Counted from the stretch's first letter, positions 41,553 through 51,159 are shown. The stretch: 64,000 nt of DNA from an uncultured Dehalococcoidia bacterium (GCA_951812625.1 CATOSP010000002.1:2056788-2120787); one strand, 5' to 3'. The notes: a model not told the origin generated them from the letters alone. A program made the numbers and translations.

Positions 41553-44510
41553 CTACCCGCGCCTGGCCAGTTTTAGAATCTCTACTGCATCTCCCGGGGT
41601 CACGCGGCCATCCCTGTTGACGTCCATTACTAGGTCTTCGTCTTCTAGTTCGACGAACATCTTCATGGCGATCAAGGCATCCAATGGACTGATTCTGCCG
41701 TCTCCGTTGCCGTCCCCCATAACTGCGGAGTCAACCTTGAGTGTCCCGGGATGTACCTCGATCGACCTCGGCTCTCCGGCGGTATCGGTAACCTCTGTAT
41801 CGGAGATAGTGATGTCAGTGTACCTGCCGCGTTCTCCCAGGATCATAAACTCTATGACCGCCGCAGAACCGTCTCCCTTGGCTTCATTGTGTCCGGCAGA
41901 GCCAATGCGAATTAACCCTGGGACGGCGGCATTGAAGCTGAAGGCGGCCGGAGACATTCGCGAGCCGCGATACACGTCCACCGCATGGGCGATTGAGGGA
42001 TCGTAATTCACGTTGAACCCGATACTGCCAACCTGCTGTCCGTTCTCGAGTTGGATCGGTACCAGCACCTTCGAGCCTGGGGGCCCGAGCCTGGTGGAAA
42101 CCCTCAGCCGCGCTCCCGAAGGTACCGGTGGCGGGGGCGGTGGGGCCACCTCGGCAGATGGGGTTTGCGGCGTGGCATCCACCGGAGTTTCGGCCCCCGC
42201 AACAACCGTAGGTGTCGCCACGGTCTCCTCTGGCACAGTCCCTCCCCGTGTCATGGTCACTCTATAAATACCTACCGGGTCCTCCAACTGGGCGGCTCCG
42301 GAAATCAGCACTGTGTATGTCTCCGATGCTGGAGCAGTCCACTCCAGCGTATTCCCGGACCCATAGTTGGTTGCGGAGAACCCCGAATCATGATGGGCCA
42401 CCGTGATTACCACGGCGTCAGCTGTAACCAGTTCCACCGCTGCTGTATAGGTCGTGCTCCTCTCCGCGGCATAGGAGAAATAGTCCATGTCATCGGCAGG
42501 ACTGATCGCTCCCGAGATGGCGTTCCCGGTCCCCAGTATCGTCGCATCGCGGGGGTCGCCTGGATGCCGGTCCTGCAGGGAATCTTCGGTGGAAACCTCC
42601 AGTGTGTATACGCCGGTGTCCACCGTGGCCCTGGGAGACCTGGATACAACCAGGTAGTACGTTTCGTCTTCGGGGGCGATCCAGACTACCTGCGAGCCTT
42701 CCCCATAGTTGCTGGCCTTGATTCCCCCTTGGAAACCATCACCCACAACCGCCAGGGACAAGGCTTCAATTCCCTGGTTGGTGAGTTTGAATGTGTACCT
42801 GACGCCCCGGATGGCAGTGAACTCGAAGTAGTCGCGGTCCTCGGCAGGGCTGATAGCGCCCGAGACCAGGTTGCCGTAACCGATAGTGGTAGCATCCGCC
42901 GTGCTGTCCCCATGACGGTCTTCAAAAGCGTTGTCCGAGTCCACCACTATGTTGTAGGTACCGACCGCGTCCCTTTGACTGGATAAGGCCGATGCGATCA
43001 CGTAGTAAACGCCGTCCCTGCCAGCCGTCCACTCCAGGCTGCCGTCTGCGTTGGCAACGGCATCTTCAACCCCCTCGGTGGGTTTCCCGATCTCCATTCT
43101 GATCCCCGGGGCTGTGCCCAAGTCTGCTCTGACGGTGTACTTTACCCCCCGGTACGCGCTGAACTTGAAGTAATCTCTGTCTCCAGGAGGGCTTATACTC
43201 GCCGCCATGCCGATCCCTAGGTTGATGGGAGTCGCATCTGTCCTCGCATCCGCGTGCCTGTCCTGCATCGAGTTGTCGCCGGAGATGCGGAGGTTGTACC
43301 CGGCTATCGGGTCCCTGACCTGGACCGAGGATGTGATGCTGATGGTGCGTGTGCCATGTGTCGTGGCCAGCCAGTCGAGGGTGGAGCCGATTCCACCGTT
43401 GGTTGCTTCCACCTGGCCACCGTCGTCCAACACCGAGATGCGTACTGCGTCGCCCTGGGACAAGTCCGCCCTTATGGTGTATTTAACCCCACGGACGGCC
43501 GCAAACTTGAAATAGTCGATGTCGTCCGCAGGACTGATCGCGCCCTGGATGTAGTTCCCGAAGTTGACGGTCGTAGCCTCCGACAAATTATCGGAGTGAC
43601 GATCTCTGAGTGTTATGTCGGCCATCACCTGGAGAGTGTAGGCCCCTACGGGCTGCCTGACGAGCGCGCTACCGGTGAGAAAGACGTAATATTTGCCCTG
43701 GGTAGGGGCAACCCATTCCAGTTCGTTCCCCAGCCCATTGTTAGTGAGCAGTACATCCTTGCCGATGGGGTCTGAGCTCGGTAGGGTAATTCCGATAGTC
43801 AGGCCATCCAGTCCTTCCAGGGCCACCCTGACGTTATACTTCACACCCCGTTCTGCGTTGAAGTAGAAGAAGTCGTAGTCGTCAGCGCCCATGACGGTGC
43901 CTGAGAATCCCGGCTTGTTGGCCCAGGGGCTGATTGCACCCTGGTACTGGCTGCCAAAGTTTATCTGGGTCGCCTGGTCCAGCGCATCCGGGTAGTGGCG
44001 GTCTTCAAGGCTGACATCCTCGTGAATCCTGAGTTTGTAACTGCCAAAATAGAACGACCCGGTTCTGGGGTTCGTCTTGGCCCGTATGACTACGTAATAC
44101 GTCTCGCTGGTCCTGGCAACCCAATCGATGGACTTAACGTTACCGTCCCTCGACTCGACTTGCCCATCCGGGAAGCCGGCGCCCTGCCTGATGGCGTTCA
44201 TCACCTTGAAGTCGGCATCCTGCAGCGCCTGCTCGCCCCGGCCCACGAGCTCCAGGTTGATGGTATAGCCGCGCCCGCGCTTGGTCTCAAACTTGAACCA
44301 GTCGGAGTCGCCCAACGTTCCAATCCGGTCAATTCTTCCACTCACTGCCCTTCCCCGGGTATCTATGGCAGTGGCTCTCTCTCGGCTATTGGCGTGGTCG
44401 TCCGCAGCATGAATGGTTGACACAGGCGGAAGGGACAGGAGGGCAACTAAGAAGACAGAAAGTATGAGGACTTTGGACAAGATGCCGAGCAGCTTTGAAC
44501 GGTACCGCAT
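41553..44510 (-). CDS. Large secreted protein with PPC-like repeats, a cohesin domain and a dockerin
   Basis: 985 aa from ATG 44510 (GGGGGAG upstream; the GTG at 44531 is less likely). A signal peptide (LILSVFLVALLSLPPVSTIHA) leads six tandem ~115-aa domains, each opening with a DRH...A (T) motif, a GAISPADD-DYFKF turn and RGVKYT-I strand, similar to bacterial pre-peptidase C-terminal (PPC) domains. A Pro-rich linker follows; then a cohesin domain (about 798-927, QVGSIGFNVNYDPSIA) and a C-terminal dockerin (about 928-985) with two calcium loops, DGNGDGRISPLD and DVNRDGRVTPGD. Surface adhesion or assembly is likely. A catalytic domain is not seen. Confidence 0.8.
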   Translation of the reverse strand: MRYRSKLLGILSKVLILSVFLVALLSLPPVSTIHAADDHANSRERATAIDTRGRAVSGRIDRIGTLGDSDWFKFETKRGRGYTINLELVGRGEQALQDADFKVMNAIRQGAGFPDGQVESRDGNVKSIDWVARTSETYYVVIRAKTNPRTGSFYFGSYKLRIHEDVSLEDRHYPDALDQATQINFGSQYQGAISPWANKPGFSGTVMGADDYDFFYFNAERGVKYNVRVALEGLDGLTIGITLPSSDPIGKDVLLTNNGLGNELEWVAPTQGKYYVFLTGSALVRQPVGAYTLQVMADITLRDRHSDNLSEATTVNFGNYIQGAISPADDIDYFKFAAVRGVKYTIRADLSQGDAVRISVLDDGGQVEATNGGIGSTLDWLATTHGTRTISITSSVQVRDPIAGYNLRISGDNSMQDRHADARTDATPINLGIGMAASISPPGDRDYFKFSAYRGVKYTVRADLGTAPGIRMEIGKPTEGVEDAVANADGSLEWTAGRDGVYYVIASALSSQRDAVGTYNIVVDSDNAFEDRHGDSTADATTIGYGNLVSGAISPAEDRDYFEFTAIRGVRYTFKLTNQGIEALSLAVVGDGFQGGIKASNYGEGSQVVWIAPEDETYYLVVSRSPRATVDTGVYTLEVSTEDSLQDRHPGDPRDATILGTGNAISGAISPADDMDYFSYAAERSTTYTAAVELVTADAVVITVAHHDSGFSATNYGSGNTLEWTAPASETYTVLISGAAQLEDPVGIYRVTMTRGGTVPEETVATPTVVAGAETPVDATPQTPSAEVAPPPPPPVPSGARLRVSTRLGPPGSKVLVPIQLENGQQVGSIGFNVNYDPSIAHAVDVYRGSRMSPAAFSFNAAVPGLIRIGSAGHNEAKGDGSAAVIEFMILGERGRYTDITISDTEVTDTAGEPRSIEVHPGTLKVDSAVMGDGNGDGRISPLDALIAMKMFVELEDEDLVMDVNRDGRVTPGDAVEILKLARRG

Positions 44511-44853
44511 TTCCACTCCCCCGCCCCGCACCTCGATGCGGGTACATTAGGCTCAAGCTACGGGTATCCGGCCATGCGCCCCGCTGTTCACTGGGGTGAA
44601 CGCGGCTGCCGGATGTGGGCCATTGGGCCCATTGGTCAGAATTTGACATAATTATAGAAATCCTGTTTTTTGCCGGTCAATCGAATGCAATACGGGTATC
44701 AACCAGTTTTCCCGACTTCTGAAACCCTCTCTCATTTGGTTAGTCCAGGTTCTCGCTCCTGCGCCAGCTCGATTTGACGTGTGACGGCCAGCGACTCTCG
44801 CAACCTTTCAGGATCAACTGACCATAGAAGGGCGACAACGGCATGTTCTCGCA
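44511..44853. other. Intergenic region between the surface-protein genes and dnaE2
   Basis: Beyond a promoter on the minus strand (44651-44680) and the surface-protein leader, nothing is seen. No rho-independent terminator for the dnaE2 transcript was spotted. Confidence 0.5.
44651..44680 (-). promoter_or_regulatory. Promoter of the dockerin/cohesin surface-protein operon
   Basis: On the minus strand, TTGACC (44675-44680), 18-bp spacer, and a perfect TATAAT (44651-44656). The transcript would have a leader of about 135 bases before ATG 44510. Confidence 0.65.
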
Positions 44854-47800
44854 CTACTGCCAACTCTTCGCCTTGGGCAGGTTTTGCATCTCATGGGCCG
44901 CTATGACGTGCCGCACCACTATGTTCATGACGCCATCACGTCGGGAGACTTCGCCGCGGACCACCAGCACCGGCTCCCGTATGGCTAGCCTGTACCGCTG
45001 GTACTCTCTCGGCCACACCGCCAGTGGAATGTGCCCGAACTCGTCCTCCAGGGTAATGAACACCGCCTTGGACAGCGGGCGTTGACGCCGGATCACAAGG
45101 CCGGAAACCGCAACCTCAGTACCGTCGGCCAGACTGACAACCTCCTGGCTATTGAGCACCTCGGCGCCCAGGTATGGCCGGAGCATCGCCATGAAATGCC
45201 CGCCGGGATGAAGGCCCATCGTGCGGTATTCTTCCAGCATGACCTCCCATGAACTCTGTGAAGGTAGCCCGGCCATGTCCTGCTCCACCGGCAACGGCAG
45301 CGCCATCTGGTGGCCTGCTGGACGGTAGCGCAGCCCCACCTCCCACAAAGCTCCACGCCGGTCCCGAGTTGCAAGCGCCCCACCCGTTTCACCGGCATCA
45401 CGTGGCGCTCCACGGCCTCCGGCTGCGGGCAACTGGTCGAACGCCCCGGCGCTGACCAGGTTCTCCAACGCCTCTCGCTGCAGACCGGTGCGTTCCATGA
45501 CGTCTGCGATGCTGGAAAACGTGCCGCCTATGTCCCGCGCTTTTACGATTGCCGCTGCCGCCCTCTCCCCAACGCCTTTAACGTACCGGAACCCTAATAG
45601 CAGCGACTCGCCCCTGATGACGCATTTCTCCCTGCTATGGTTTATGTCTGGATTGAGTACCCTCACCCCGTGACGGCGGGCGTCTTCCTTTAACGTCTCT
45701 GTGTTGTAGAACCCCATCGGCTGCTGGTTGAAGATGGCCGTGAAAAATTCCAGCGGATAGTAATGCTTCAGCCATGCCATGTGATAAGCCGTCACACCGA
45801 AGGCGAATGCGTGGGACTCGGGGAACATGTAATGGCCATTGAACTTCTTGAAAATGCGCTCGGCTGCCGCCTCCGACACACCCAGTTCTCCAGACCCCTG
45901 CCGGAACCTCTCCCAATAGTGGGCGATAAGCTCTTGGTTATTCCTGCGAATGAACGCTCGGCGAAGCTGGTCAGCCTCAAGGGCGCTGAACCCCGCTACA
46001 TCCATGGCCACCTGGTTCACTTGGTCCTGGAACAGGATTACCCCCATCGTCCGTTCCAGGGCCCGGCCCTCCAGGGGGTGGTCATAGTCCCAGTCCAGCC
46101 CCAGGCTGCGTCTTTTAATGAACAGGCTGACCCCATCGTTTACTCCGACGCCGGGGCGGACCGCGCCCACTTCGTAAGCCATATCGGTCAGGTTTACCGG
46201 CTTGATCCGGGGGGCCGTCTGCATCTGGGCTGCCGATTCCACTTGGAATACTCCTATGGTGTCGGCTTGGTGAATCATACGGTACACCGCCGGGTCCTCG
46301 AAGTTGATCCGGCTCAGGTCGATGTACTCTCCTTCACGCTCCTCGATAAGCTGGAGGCATTCCTGCATCTGGGAAAGCGCCCCCAAGGCTAGGAAGTCGA
46401 TCTTCACGAAGCCAGCCTGCTCAATGCTGTCCTTGTCCCAGTGGCAGATGTAGCGGTCACTAATGGCGCTTTGCTGCACCGACACAACGTCGATGAGCGG
46501 AGAGGAGCTGATGATCATACCTCCTGGGTGCTGGGCCAGGTACTTCGGGAAGCCATCCAACTGGCCCGACAGGTCTATCAGGTCCCGCCACACCGGAGCA
46601 TCCACCCTGTCACGGAACTCGGTAAGCCCCAGCATCTCTGCCTTCAGGTCCCCGCCGTGCAGAAAGTCCACCCGCTTCGCCAGCTTGTCCACGTCTTGAG
46701 CAGGAAGCCCCAGGGCCTTGCCCAGGTCTCGAATAGCCCCCTTCAGCTTGTAGGTGCTGATCATCCCGCTGAGGGCCGCGTGGTCCCACCCCCACTTCTC
46801 ATGCACCCGCTTGATTAGCTCCTCCCGGATGTTCCGGGGAAAGTCTAGGTCGATGTCCGGCACCGACCCCAAATCGTCCGACAAAAACCTGTCCAGGGAG
46901 AGATTGAATTCCAGCGGGTCGATGTGGGAAAGCCCGATCAGGTAGCCCACAAGCATGGCCACTGAGGAACCCCGGCCTCGGCCTGGCGGGCGCTCCTCCA
47001 GGGGTATCTCCACGTCGCTCAGGCCCACCTCGATCATGATCTCCCGTGCCATCTGGATAATCTCGTAATAGATGAGGAAAAACCCTGCCAGGTTGTGCCG
47101 CCGTATCAACCTGAACTCCTCCCGGAGCCGGGTCTCCACCTTCAGAGTAATGTCCCCGTACCGGCGCACCGCAGCCTCGCGGCACAGGTGCTCTAGGTAA
47201 GTCTGGGGGGTGAAACCTGGGGGTACAGGGTAATCCGGAAACTGGTAGCCCAGGTCCCGGGTGAGGTCGAAGCTGCAACGCTCCGCTATATACAGGGTAT
47301 TCCTGACGGCCTCCGGGCATTCGCGGAACAACTCCGCCATCTCAGCCGGAGACTTGAGGTAAAACTGCCCGTTGGGACGCCGCTCCCTATGGGTCTCCTC
47401 CAGGCTCCGGTTGTGCTTGACCGCCACCAGTGCATCCTGCAGCCTGCGCCGCTCCGGGGCATGGTAGTGGACGTTGTTCGTGGCAACAATTTCCACGCCA
47501 TACTTTCGAGCTATGTCCGCCAACCGCTTGTTGCGCCGCGTATCCCCCCGGACCAGGTTCTGCTGCAACTCCACGAATACGTTGCCCGCTCCCAACCATT
47601 CCAGGTACTGTTCAAGCTGCTCCTCCGCGTCCCGGACCCGCCCATACTCAAGAAGCTGGGATACGCGCCCCTTCCGGCATCCCGTGAGCAGGACAACGCC
47701 GCCTGCCAGTTCAGACAGGTGTCTTGAATCCAGGCGAGGCTCCCGGCGTTCCCCGGTTATGTAGGCATAAGAGACAGCGTTGCACAGGTTGGCGTAACCC

Positions 47801-48045
47801 TGGCGCGTCTCGGCCAGCAGCGTCAGGTGAGAATCATCCGCTAGGGTAACCTCAACACCGGTAATTGCCCGCACATCTAGCGCCCTGGCCACCTGGGCAA
47901 AGTGCATTGCTCCGCACAGGTTGTCATGGTCGGTCAGGGCCAGAGCGCGATAGCCCAGTTCCCTGGAGCGCACCAGAAGGTCCTCAACCGAGGAAGCCCC
48001 TTCCTGAAAGGAGTAGTTGCTATGGCAATGAAGCTCAGCGTACAT
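44854..48045 (-). CDS. dnaE2: Error-prone DNA polymerase III alpha subunit (DnaE2/ImuC)
   Basis: 1063 aa, typical for DnaE2. The N-terminal PHP domain has AELHCHSNYSFQEGASS and ALTDHDN. The palm has the two catalytic Asp in SVPDIDLDFPRNIREELI and the GRGRGSSVAMLVGYLIG segment; the fingers and helix-hairpin-helix region follow (LDFLALGALSQMQECL, AFAFGVTAYHMAWLKHYYPLEF). The C-terminal OB-fold (EVAVSGLVIRRQRPLSKAVFITLED) ends in QNLPKAKSW. With ImuB it carries out SOS translesion synthesis and mutagenesis. Start ATG 48045. It is the third gene of the set imuB - DUF6504 - dnaE2. Confidence 0.92.
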   Translation of the reverse strand: MYAELHCHSNYSFQEGASSVEDLLVRSRELGYRALALTDHDNLCGAMHFAQVARALDVRAITGVEVTLADDSHLTLLAETRQGYANLCNAVSYAYITGERREPRLDSRHLSELAGGVVLLTGCRKGRVSQLLEYGRVRDAEEQLEQYLEWLGAGNVFVELQQNLVRGDTRRNKRLADIARKYGVEIVATNNVHYHAPERRRLQDALVAVKHNRSLEETHRERRPNGQFYLKSPAEMAELFRECPEAVRNTLYIAERCSFDLTRDLGYQFPDYPVPPGFTPQTYLEHLCREAAVRRYGDITLKVETRLREEFRLIRRHNLAGFFLIYYEIIQMAREIMIEVGLSDVEIPLEERPPGRGRGSSVAMLVGYLIGLSHIDPLEFNLSLDRFLSDDLGSVPDIDLDFPRNIREELIKRVHEKWGWDHAALSGMISTYKLKGAIRDLGKALGLPAQDVDKLAKRVDFLHGGDLKAEMLGLTEFRDRVDAPVWRDLIDLSGQLDGFPKYLAQHPGGMIISSSPLIDVVSVQQSAISDRYICHWDKDSIEQAGFVKIDFLALGALSQMQECLQLIEEREGEYIDLSRINFEDPAVYRMIHQADTIGVFQVESAAQMQTAPRIKPVNLTDMAYEVGAVRPGVGVNDGVSLFIKRRSLGLDWDYDHPLEGRALERTMGVILFQDQVNQVAMDVAGFSALEADQLRRAFIRRNNQELIAHYWERFRQGSGELGVSEAAAERIFKKFNGHYMFPESHAFAFGVTAYHMAWLKHYYPLEFFTAIFNQQPMGFYNTETLKEDARRHGVRVLNPDINHSREKCVIRGESLLLGFRYVKGVGERAAAAIVKARDIGGTFSSIADVMERTGLQREALENLVSAGAFDQLPAAGGRGAPRDAGETGGALATRDRRGALWEVGLRYRPAGHQMALPLPVEQDMAGLPSQSSWEVMLEEYRTMGLHPGGHFMAMLRPYLGAEVLNSQEVVSLADGTEVAVSGLVIRRQRPLSKAVFITLEDEFGHIPLAVWPREYQRYRLAIREPVLVVRGEVSRRDGVMNIVVRHVIAAHEMQNLPKAKSWQ

Positions 48046-48109
48046 GCGAAGGTCTCTTGGAGGGTCTCTTGGAATGTATCTGCAAACTCAACACCACATT
48101 CCCACACCG

Positions 48110-48397
48110 TCACCCCCTTTGAAGGCTCCAATCGCCCGATAGACGGTCTTGAAACAGGGTTATCGACCGGCCATCTTCCATTGTCACCTGGTAATAAGTC
48201 CTGAAAATGGGCTTCTCCCGCCACCACTCTTCATCTATTTCCCACTGGTCGTCTATGGACTCCACCCTCACCCTGCTGCCCCGCAGTACAATGGAAACGG
48301 GTCGCTGTTGTCCGTCTTCCTCCACGGTCACCGGCGTCGGCAGGTTCAGGGGTCGAAGGGCGCCAGCGCCTGGCGCCTTTCTGGGATCCTTGACCAA
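48110..48397 (-). CDS. DUF6504 family protein (mutasome-associated)
   Basis: 95 aa. TTG 48397 has a perfect AGGAGGT six bases upstream, so translation starts within the last codons of imuB (52-base overlap). The family core is SIVLRGSRVRVESIDDQWEIDEEWW and the DGRSITLFQDRLSGDWSLQR end. DUF6504 proteins are repeatedly found next to imuB and dnaE2 and probably assist the mutasome; the exact role is not known. It lies 64 bases before the dnaE2 start. Confidence 0.8.
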   Translation of the reverse strand: MVKDPRKAPGAGALRPLNLPTPVTVEEDGQQRPVSIVLRGSRVRVESIDDQWEIDEEWWREKPIFRTYYQVTMEDGRSITLFQDRLSGDWSLQRG

Positions 48398-49539
48398 GGT
48401 TCAACCTCCTTTATCTGGTAGATCGGCGGCCTCCGGCCCATGAGTGCCTCCAACTGGCGCATCATCTCTTTCAGTTGTTCTCGTTTACGAACATCGGAGA
48501 AGAGGCTGGACTGCATCCCCGATTCACCGGTCAGCCCAGCCAAGGTCAACGTCATATCTTCCAACGGGCCTGGCAGAGCAATAGTGTCCATCCGGCTCTT
48601 AATGGCAAACAGCGCCCTCTCTCTGCTCCCCACCGCCTCCTTGAACGAAAACCGCTTGACCCACGGGGGATGACGCACGATGTGGCTCTCGATGGTTGCA
48701 GTTCGAACATACTTCCCCTTGGTCTGTGGGCGTGCAAATGCCCTTCCCAGCAGAATCCCAATAGCCGTCAGCACCGCGTACTGCGTTATCGTCGGCGAGG
48801 GAAAGGTCAGAAACTCGGTGACTGACTCCTCAGGCCGGTAGGGCACAAGAGGGCTGGAATCCACCCCGGAGGCCAGTTCCCATGCAATCTTGCCAGCGGG
48901 ACCTAGCTGGGCCTGGACCGCCCCCACCGGCAGGGCGGCCACCTGTCCCAGGGTATGCAACCCGAACTGGTGCAGCCGCGCCCTCTCTTTCCAGGGCAAT
49001 GGCAAAAGGTCTACCGTGAAGTCCTTCAAAAACTTGGCCAGCCTCCCGGACTCAGGCTCGGGCATTCTGGTAGCCCGGCCTCCGCCGCTGGTAACCGCGG
49101 CGACATAGGCCGGAAACTTGCCCATAGCCACCCCGACCCTGGGATTGAACTGGGACGGCACCGACTGGAGCAGTGAGGTTATCAACTGGGGTTCGCCGCC
49201 ATACATCTCCTCCAGTCCGTCCAATCCCACGTAGGCGCACCCCAGGTCCCCCTTTTCCACCAGGGGACTCCTCCCTTGCAACGCATCGATGATCCCGTCA
49301 AAAACTTCGTCGTAGTGGGGTTGGTCTGCTCCTACCAACACCGCGTCCTTACGCCGTGACATGGCCTCCTGGAGTGACATGCCCGCAATGATTCTCCTGG
49401 CTTCAGGAGAACTGTCCAGTACCACGTCTTTCGAACCGTAGCTCTCGACTATAACCACCGGCTTGCTCTGAAGCTCCGGGCATCTGCGCAGTTCGGCCTT
49501 CAGGGGAAGGTGGGTAACCAGAACACATGCGATTTTCAT
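48346..49539 (-). CDS. imuB: ImuB-like Y-family polymerase homologue
   Basis: 397 aa. It has the Y-family layout (PVVIVESYGSKDVVLDSSPEAR, GMSLQEAMSR, then RVGVAMGKFPAYVAAVTSGGG, LHQFGLHTLGQVAALP, and a little-finger region), but the metal-binding carboxylates are missing: the first strand reads CVLVTHLP and the SIDE-equivalent reads YVGLDGLEE. That is the pattern of ImuB, which is a non-catalytic scaffold that brings DnaE2 to the clamp. ATG 49539 is the first start. No ImuA (RecA-like) gene is adjacent. Confidence 0.85.
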   Translation of the reverse strand: MKIACVLVTHLPLKAELRRCPELQSKPVVIVESYGSKDVVLDSSPEARRIIAGMSLQEAMSRRKDAVLVGADQPHYDEVFDGIIDALQGRSPLVEKGDLGCAYVGLDGLEEMYGGEPQLITSLLQSVPSQFNPRVGVAMGKFPAYVAAVTSGGGRATRMPEPESGRLAKFLKDFTVDLLPLPWKERARLHQFGLHTLGQVAALPVGAVQAQLGPAGKIAWELASGVDSSPLVPYRPEESVTEFLTFPSPTITQYAVLTAIGILLGRAFARPQTKGKYVRTATIESHIVRHPPWVKRFSFKEAVGSRERALFAIKSRMDTIALPGPLEDMTLTLAGLTGESGMQSSLFSDVRKREQLKEMMRQLEALMGRRPPIYQIKEVEPWSRIPERRQALAPFDP

Positions 49540-49579
49540 GGCGCCGCCAGATTTCAGCCTCCGCCTTGGCGGGCCATGG

Positions 49580-49609
49580 ATTATATAGAACGTTTGTACG
49601 TCTATTCAA
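49580..49609 (-). promoter_or_regulatory. imuB promoter with LexA-like palindrome in the spacer
   Basis: On the minus strand TTGAAT (49604-49609), 18-bp spacer, perfect TATAAT (49580-49585). The spacer contains AGAACGTTTGTACG at 49587-49600 (plus strand), which matches 8 of the 10 defined bases of the Gram-positive LexA box CGAACNNNNGTTCG. A repressor bound here would block the promoter, as expected for an SOS-controlled mutasome. Confidence 0.6.
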
Positions 49610-49812
49610 TGGCCTTCGGTCAGTAGTTTCCGTATTGTAGTTAGCACCAGTATTATATTTTGTAAAAATATATACCGCTATTACGGTTATCGCCACAAAT
49701 CATCGCGATCAAGCGTGAATCATCTATTCGCCTCAAGTGCCCGGATGCTCCAGGCAGGAGATGCAACCTCCCATCAATCCGACACCTCCAACGTTTCGGC
49801 CCATCAGGCATA

Positions 49813-49818
49813 TATAAT
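49813..49818 (+). promoter_or_regulatory. TATAAT element of a possible leaderless promoter
   Basis: A perfect TATAAT is followed after six bases by the ATG at 49825, which places the expected transcription start on or next to the start codon. The -35 region (49789-49795) is poor. Confidence 0.4.
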
Positions 49819-49824
49819 GGGAAA

Positions 49825-51159
49825 ATGGATCAACCCGCTTCACAGACCCCTCATTCAACATGGGGGTGCATTACCTGCTTGCCCAACTTCCGCCTGTCCC
49901 GGAAACGACTGGGAATCATGGCCATCACCTTCGCGCTGTTGATGCTCCTAAACCTGGCGTTCGTGCCTGCCCAGGAATCCCTGGGCAGCATCAGGGTCGT
50001 CTCGGATACCTGGCATATCGAGTTCCCCAGCCGCGTGGTTTTCAACCTGGCTGCCGAAGCCCCCGGGAGCATCCACGAAGTGCGTCTGCGCTACCGCCTT
50101 GCTGGAGGCAGCACATGGTCATACGCCTACCCAGAATTCACTCCCGGCCAGCGCATCACGGCCACCCACTCCCTCAACACCGACGGCGCGACCTACCTGC
50201 CACCCGGCACGAAGATGGAGTATTACTACCTGCTCCGGGACTCCGGCGACAGAAAATTGGAGACGCCTCCAGAGACCCTGGAATACGCGGACACCCGCTT
50301 CGGGTGGGATGAGACCCGCATCGGCCCACTGGTGCTCCACCACCATGCCTTTCCCCGCTCTTACATACAGCGGATATCCGGAGAAGTGGAAAGTGGGCTG
50401 ACGCACATCCAGGACCTGCTCGGGCTGGAAAGTCCCGACCCAATACAGGGAATGGTGTACAGACACCGGGCTGACGCCATTGCGGCCTTCCCTCACCAGA
50501 GCCGTACCATTACCGACCAGCACGTCTTCGCCGGGTTCGCTTTTCCGCTCAAGGGCCTGTTCCTGGGCGTGGGCATCGACCCTGACCTCATCCTGCACGA
50601 GTCAGCCCACCTGCTGCTTCATCAGCACATGGGATCAAGCGCACTTCTATTGCCGGACTGGTTGGATGAAGGGTTCGCCAGCTATGTGGAACCTGACAGC
50701 CGCCCCCACAGTGGCCGTACCCTCGCCGACCTGGGAATGCCGCTCCATACCATGACCAGGCCCCCGGGAAAGCCCGACGACATCAGCATGTTCTACCTCA
50801 AGGCAGAGAGTGTCGTCGCCTACCTGATAGAGGAGCACGGTGCGGCCCAATTCCGTACCCTCCTCGAGCAATTGCGCCGGGGACGAACAGTGGATGCGGC
50901 TCTGACCGCCACATATGGGTTCGACATCCGCGGCTTGGAGTCCCGCTGGGCTGGGTGGGACGGCGGGGTCGACGGCCCACCAGCTCAGGACAGGCCATCT
51001 CCTCTCGTTTACCTGGACGTCTGGCTCTTTGGCGGACTGGTCCTTCTGGTCATGCTCATCGTCACCGTCCGGTACATCATTGGCAAGCTCCGCCCCAAAG
51101 AAGACCCAGAGGAGGGGCTTCAGTCCTGGGAAGACCCGGACCTGACCGACCGCACTTGA
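49825..51159 (+). CDS. Membrane-anchored metallopeptidase (peptidase MA-like, HExxH)
   Basis: 444 aa. A signal/anchor helix at about 31-50 (IMAITFALLMLLNLAFVPA) is followed by an Ig-like domain and a zincin domain with His258-Glu259-Ser-Ala-His262 (LILHESAHLLLHQH) and the distal Glu282 in WLDEGFASYVE, the gluzincin pattern of peptidase MA family. A C-terminal transmembrane helix (LFGGLVLLVMLIVTVRYIIG) and short acidic tail face the cytoplasm. The catalytic domain is therefore outside, probably cutting envelope or extracellular proteins. ATG 49825 is the only start before the signal helix with promoter support; the lack of a Shine-Dalgarno fits leaderless translation. Confidence 0.78.
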   Translation: MDQPASQTPHSTWGCITCLPNFRLSRKRLGIMAITFALLMLLNLAFVPAQESLGSIRVVSDTWHIEFPSRVVFNLAAEAPGSIHEVRLRYRLAGGSTWSYAYPEFTPGQRITATHSLNTDGATYLPPGTKMEYYYLLRDSGDRKLETPPETLEYADTRFGWDETRIGPLVLHHHAFPRSYIQRISGEVESGLTHIQDLLGLESPDPIQGMVYRHRADAIAAFPHQSRTITDQHVFAGFAFPLKGLFLGVGIDPDLILHESAHLLLHQHMGSSALLLPDWLDEGFASYVEPDSRPHSGRTLADLGMPLHTMTRPPGKPDDISMFYLKAESVVAYLIEEHGAAQFRTLLEQLRRGRTVDAALTATYGFDIRGLESRWAGWDGGVDGPPAQDRPSPLVYLDVWLFGGLVLLVMLIVTVRYIIGKLRPKEDPEEGLQSWEDPDLTDRT

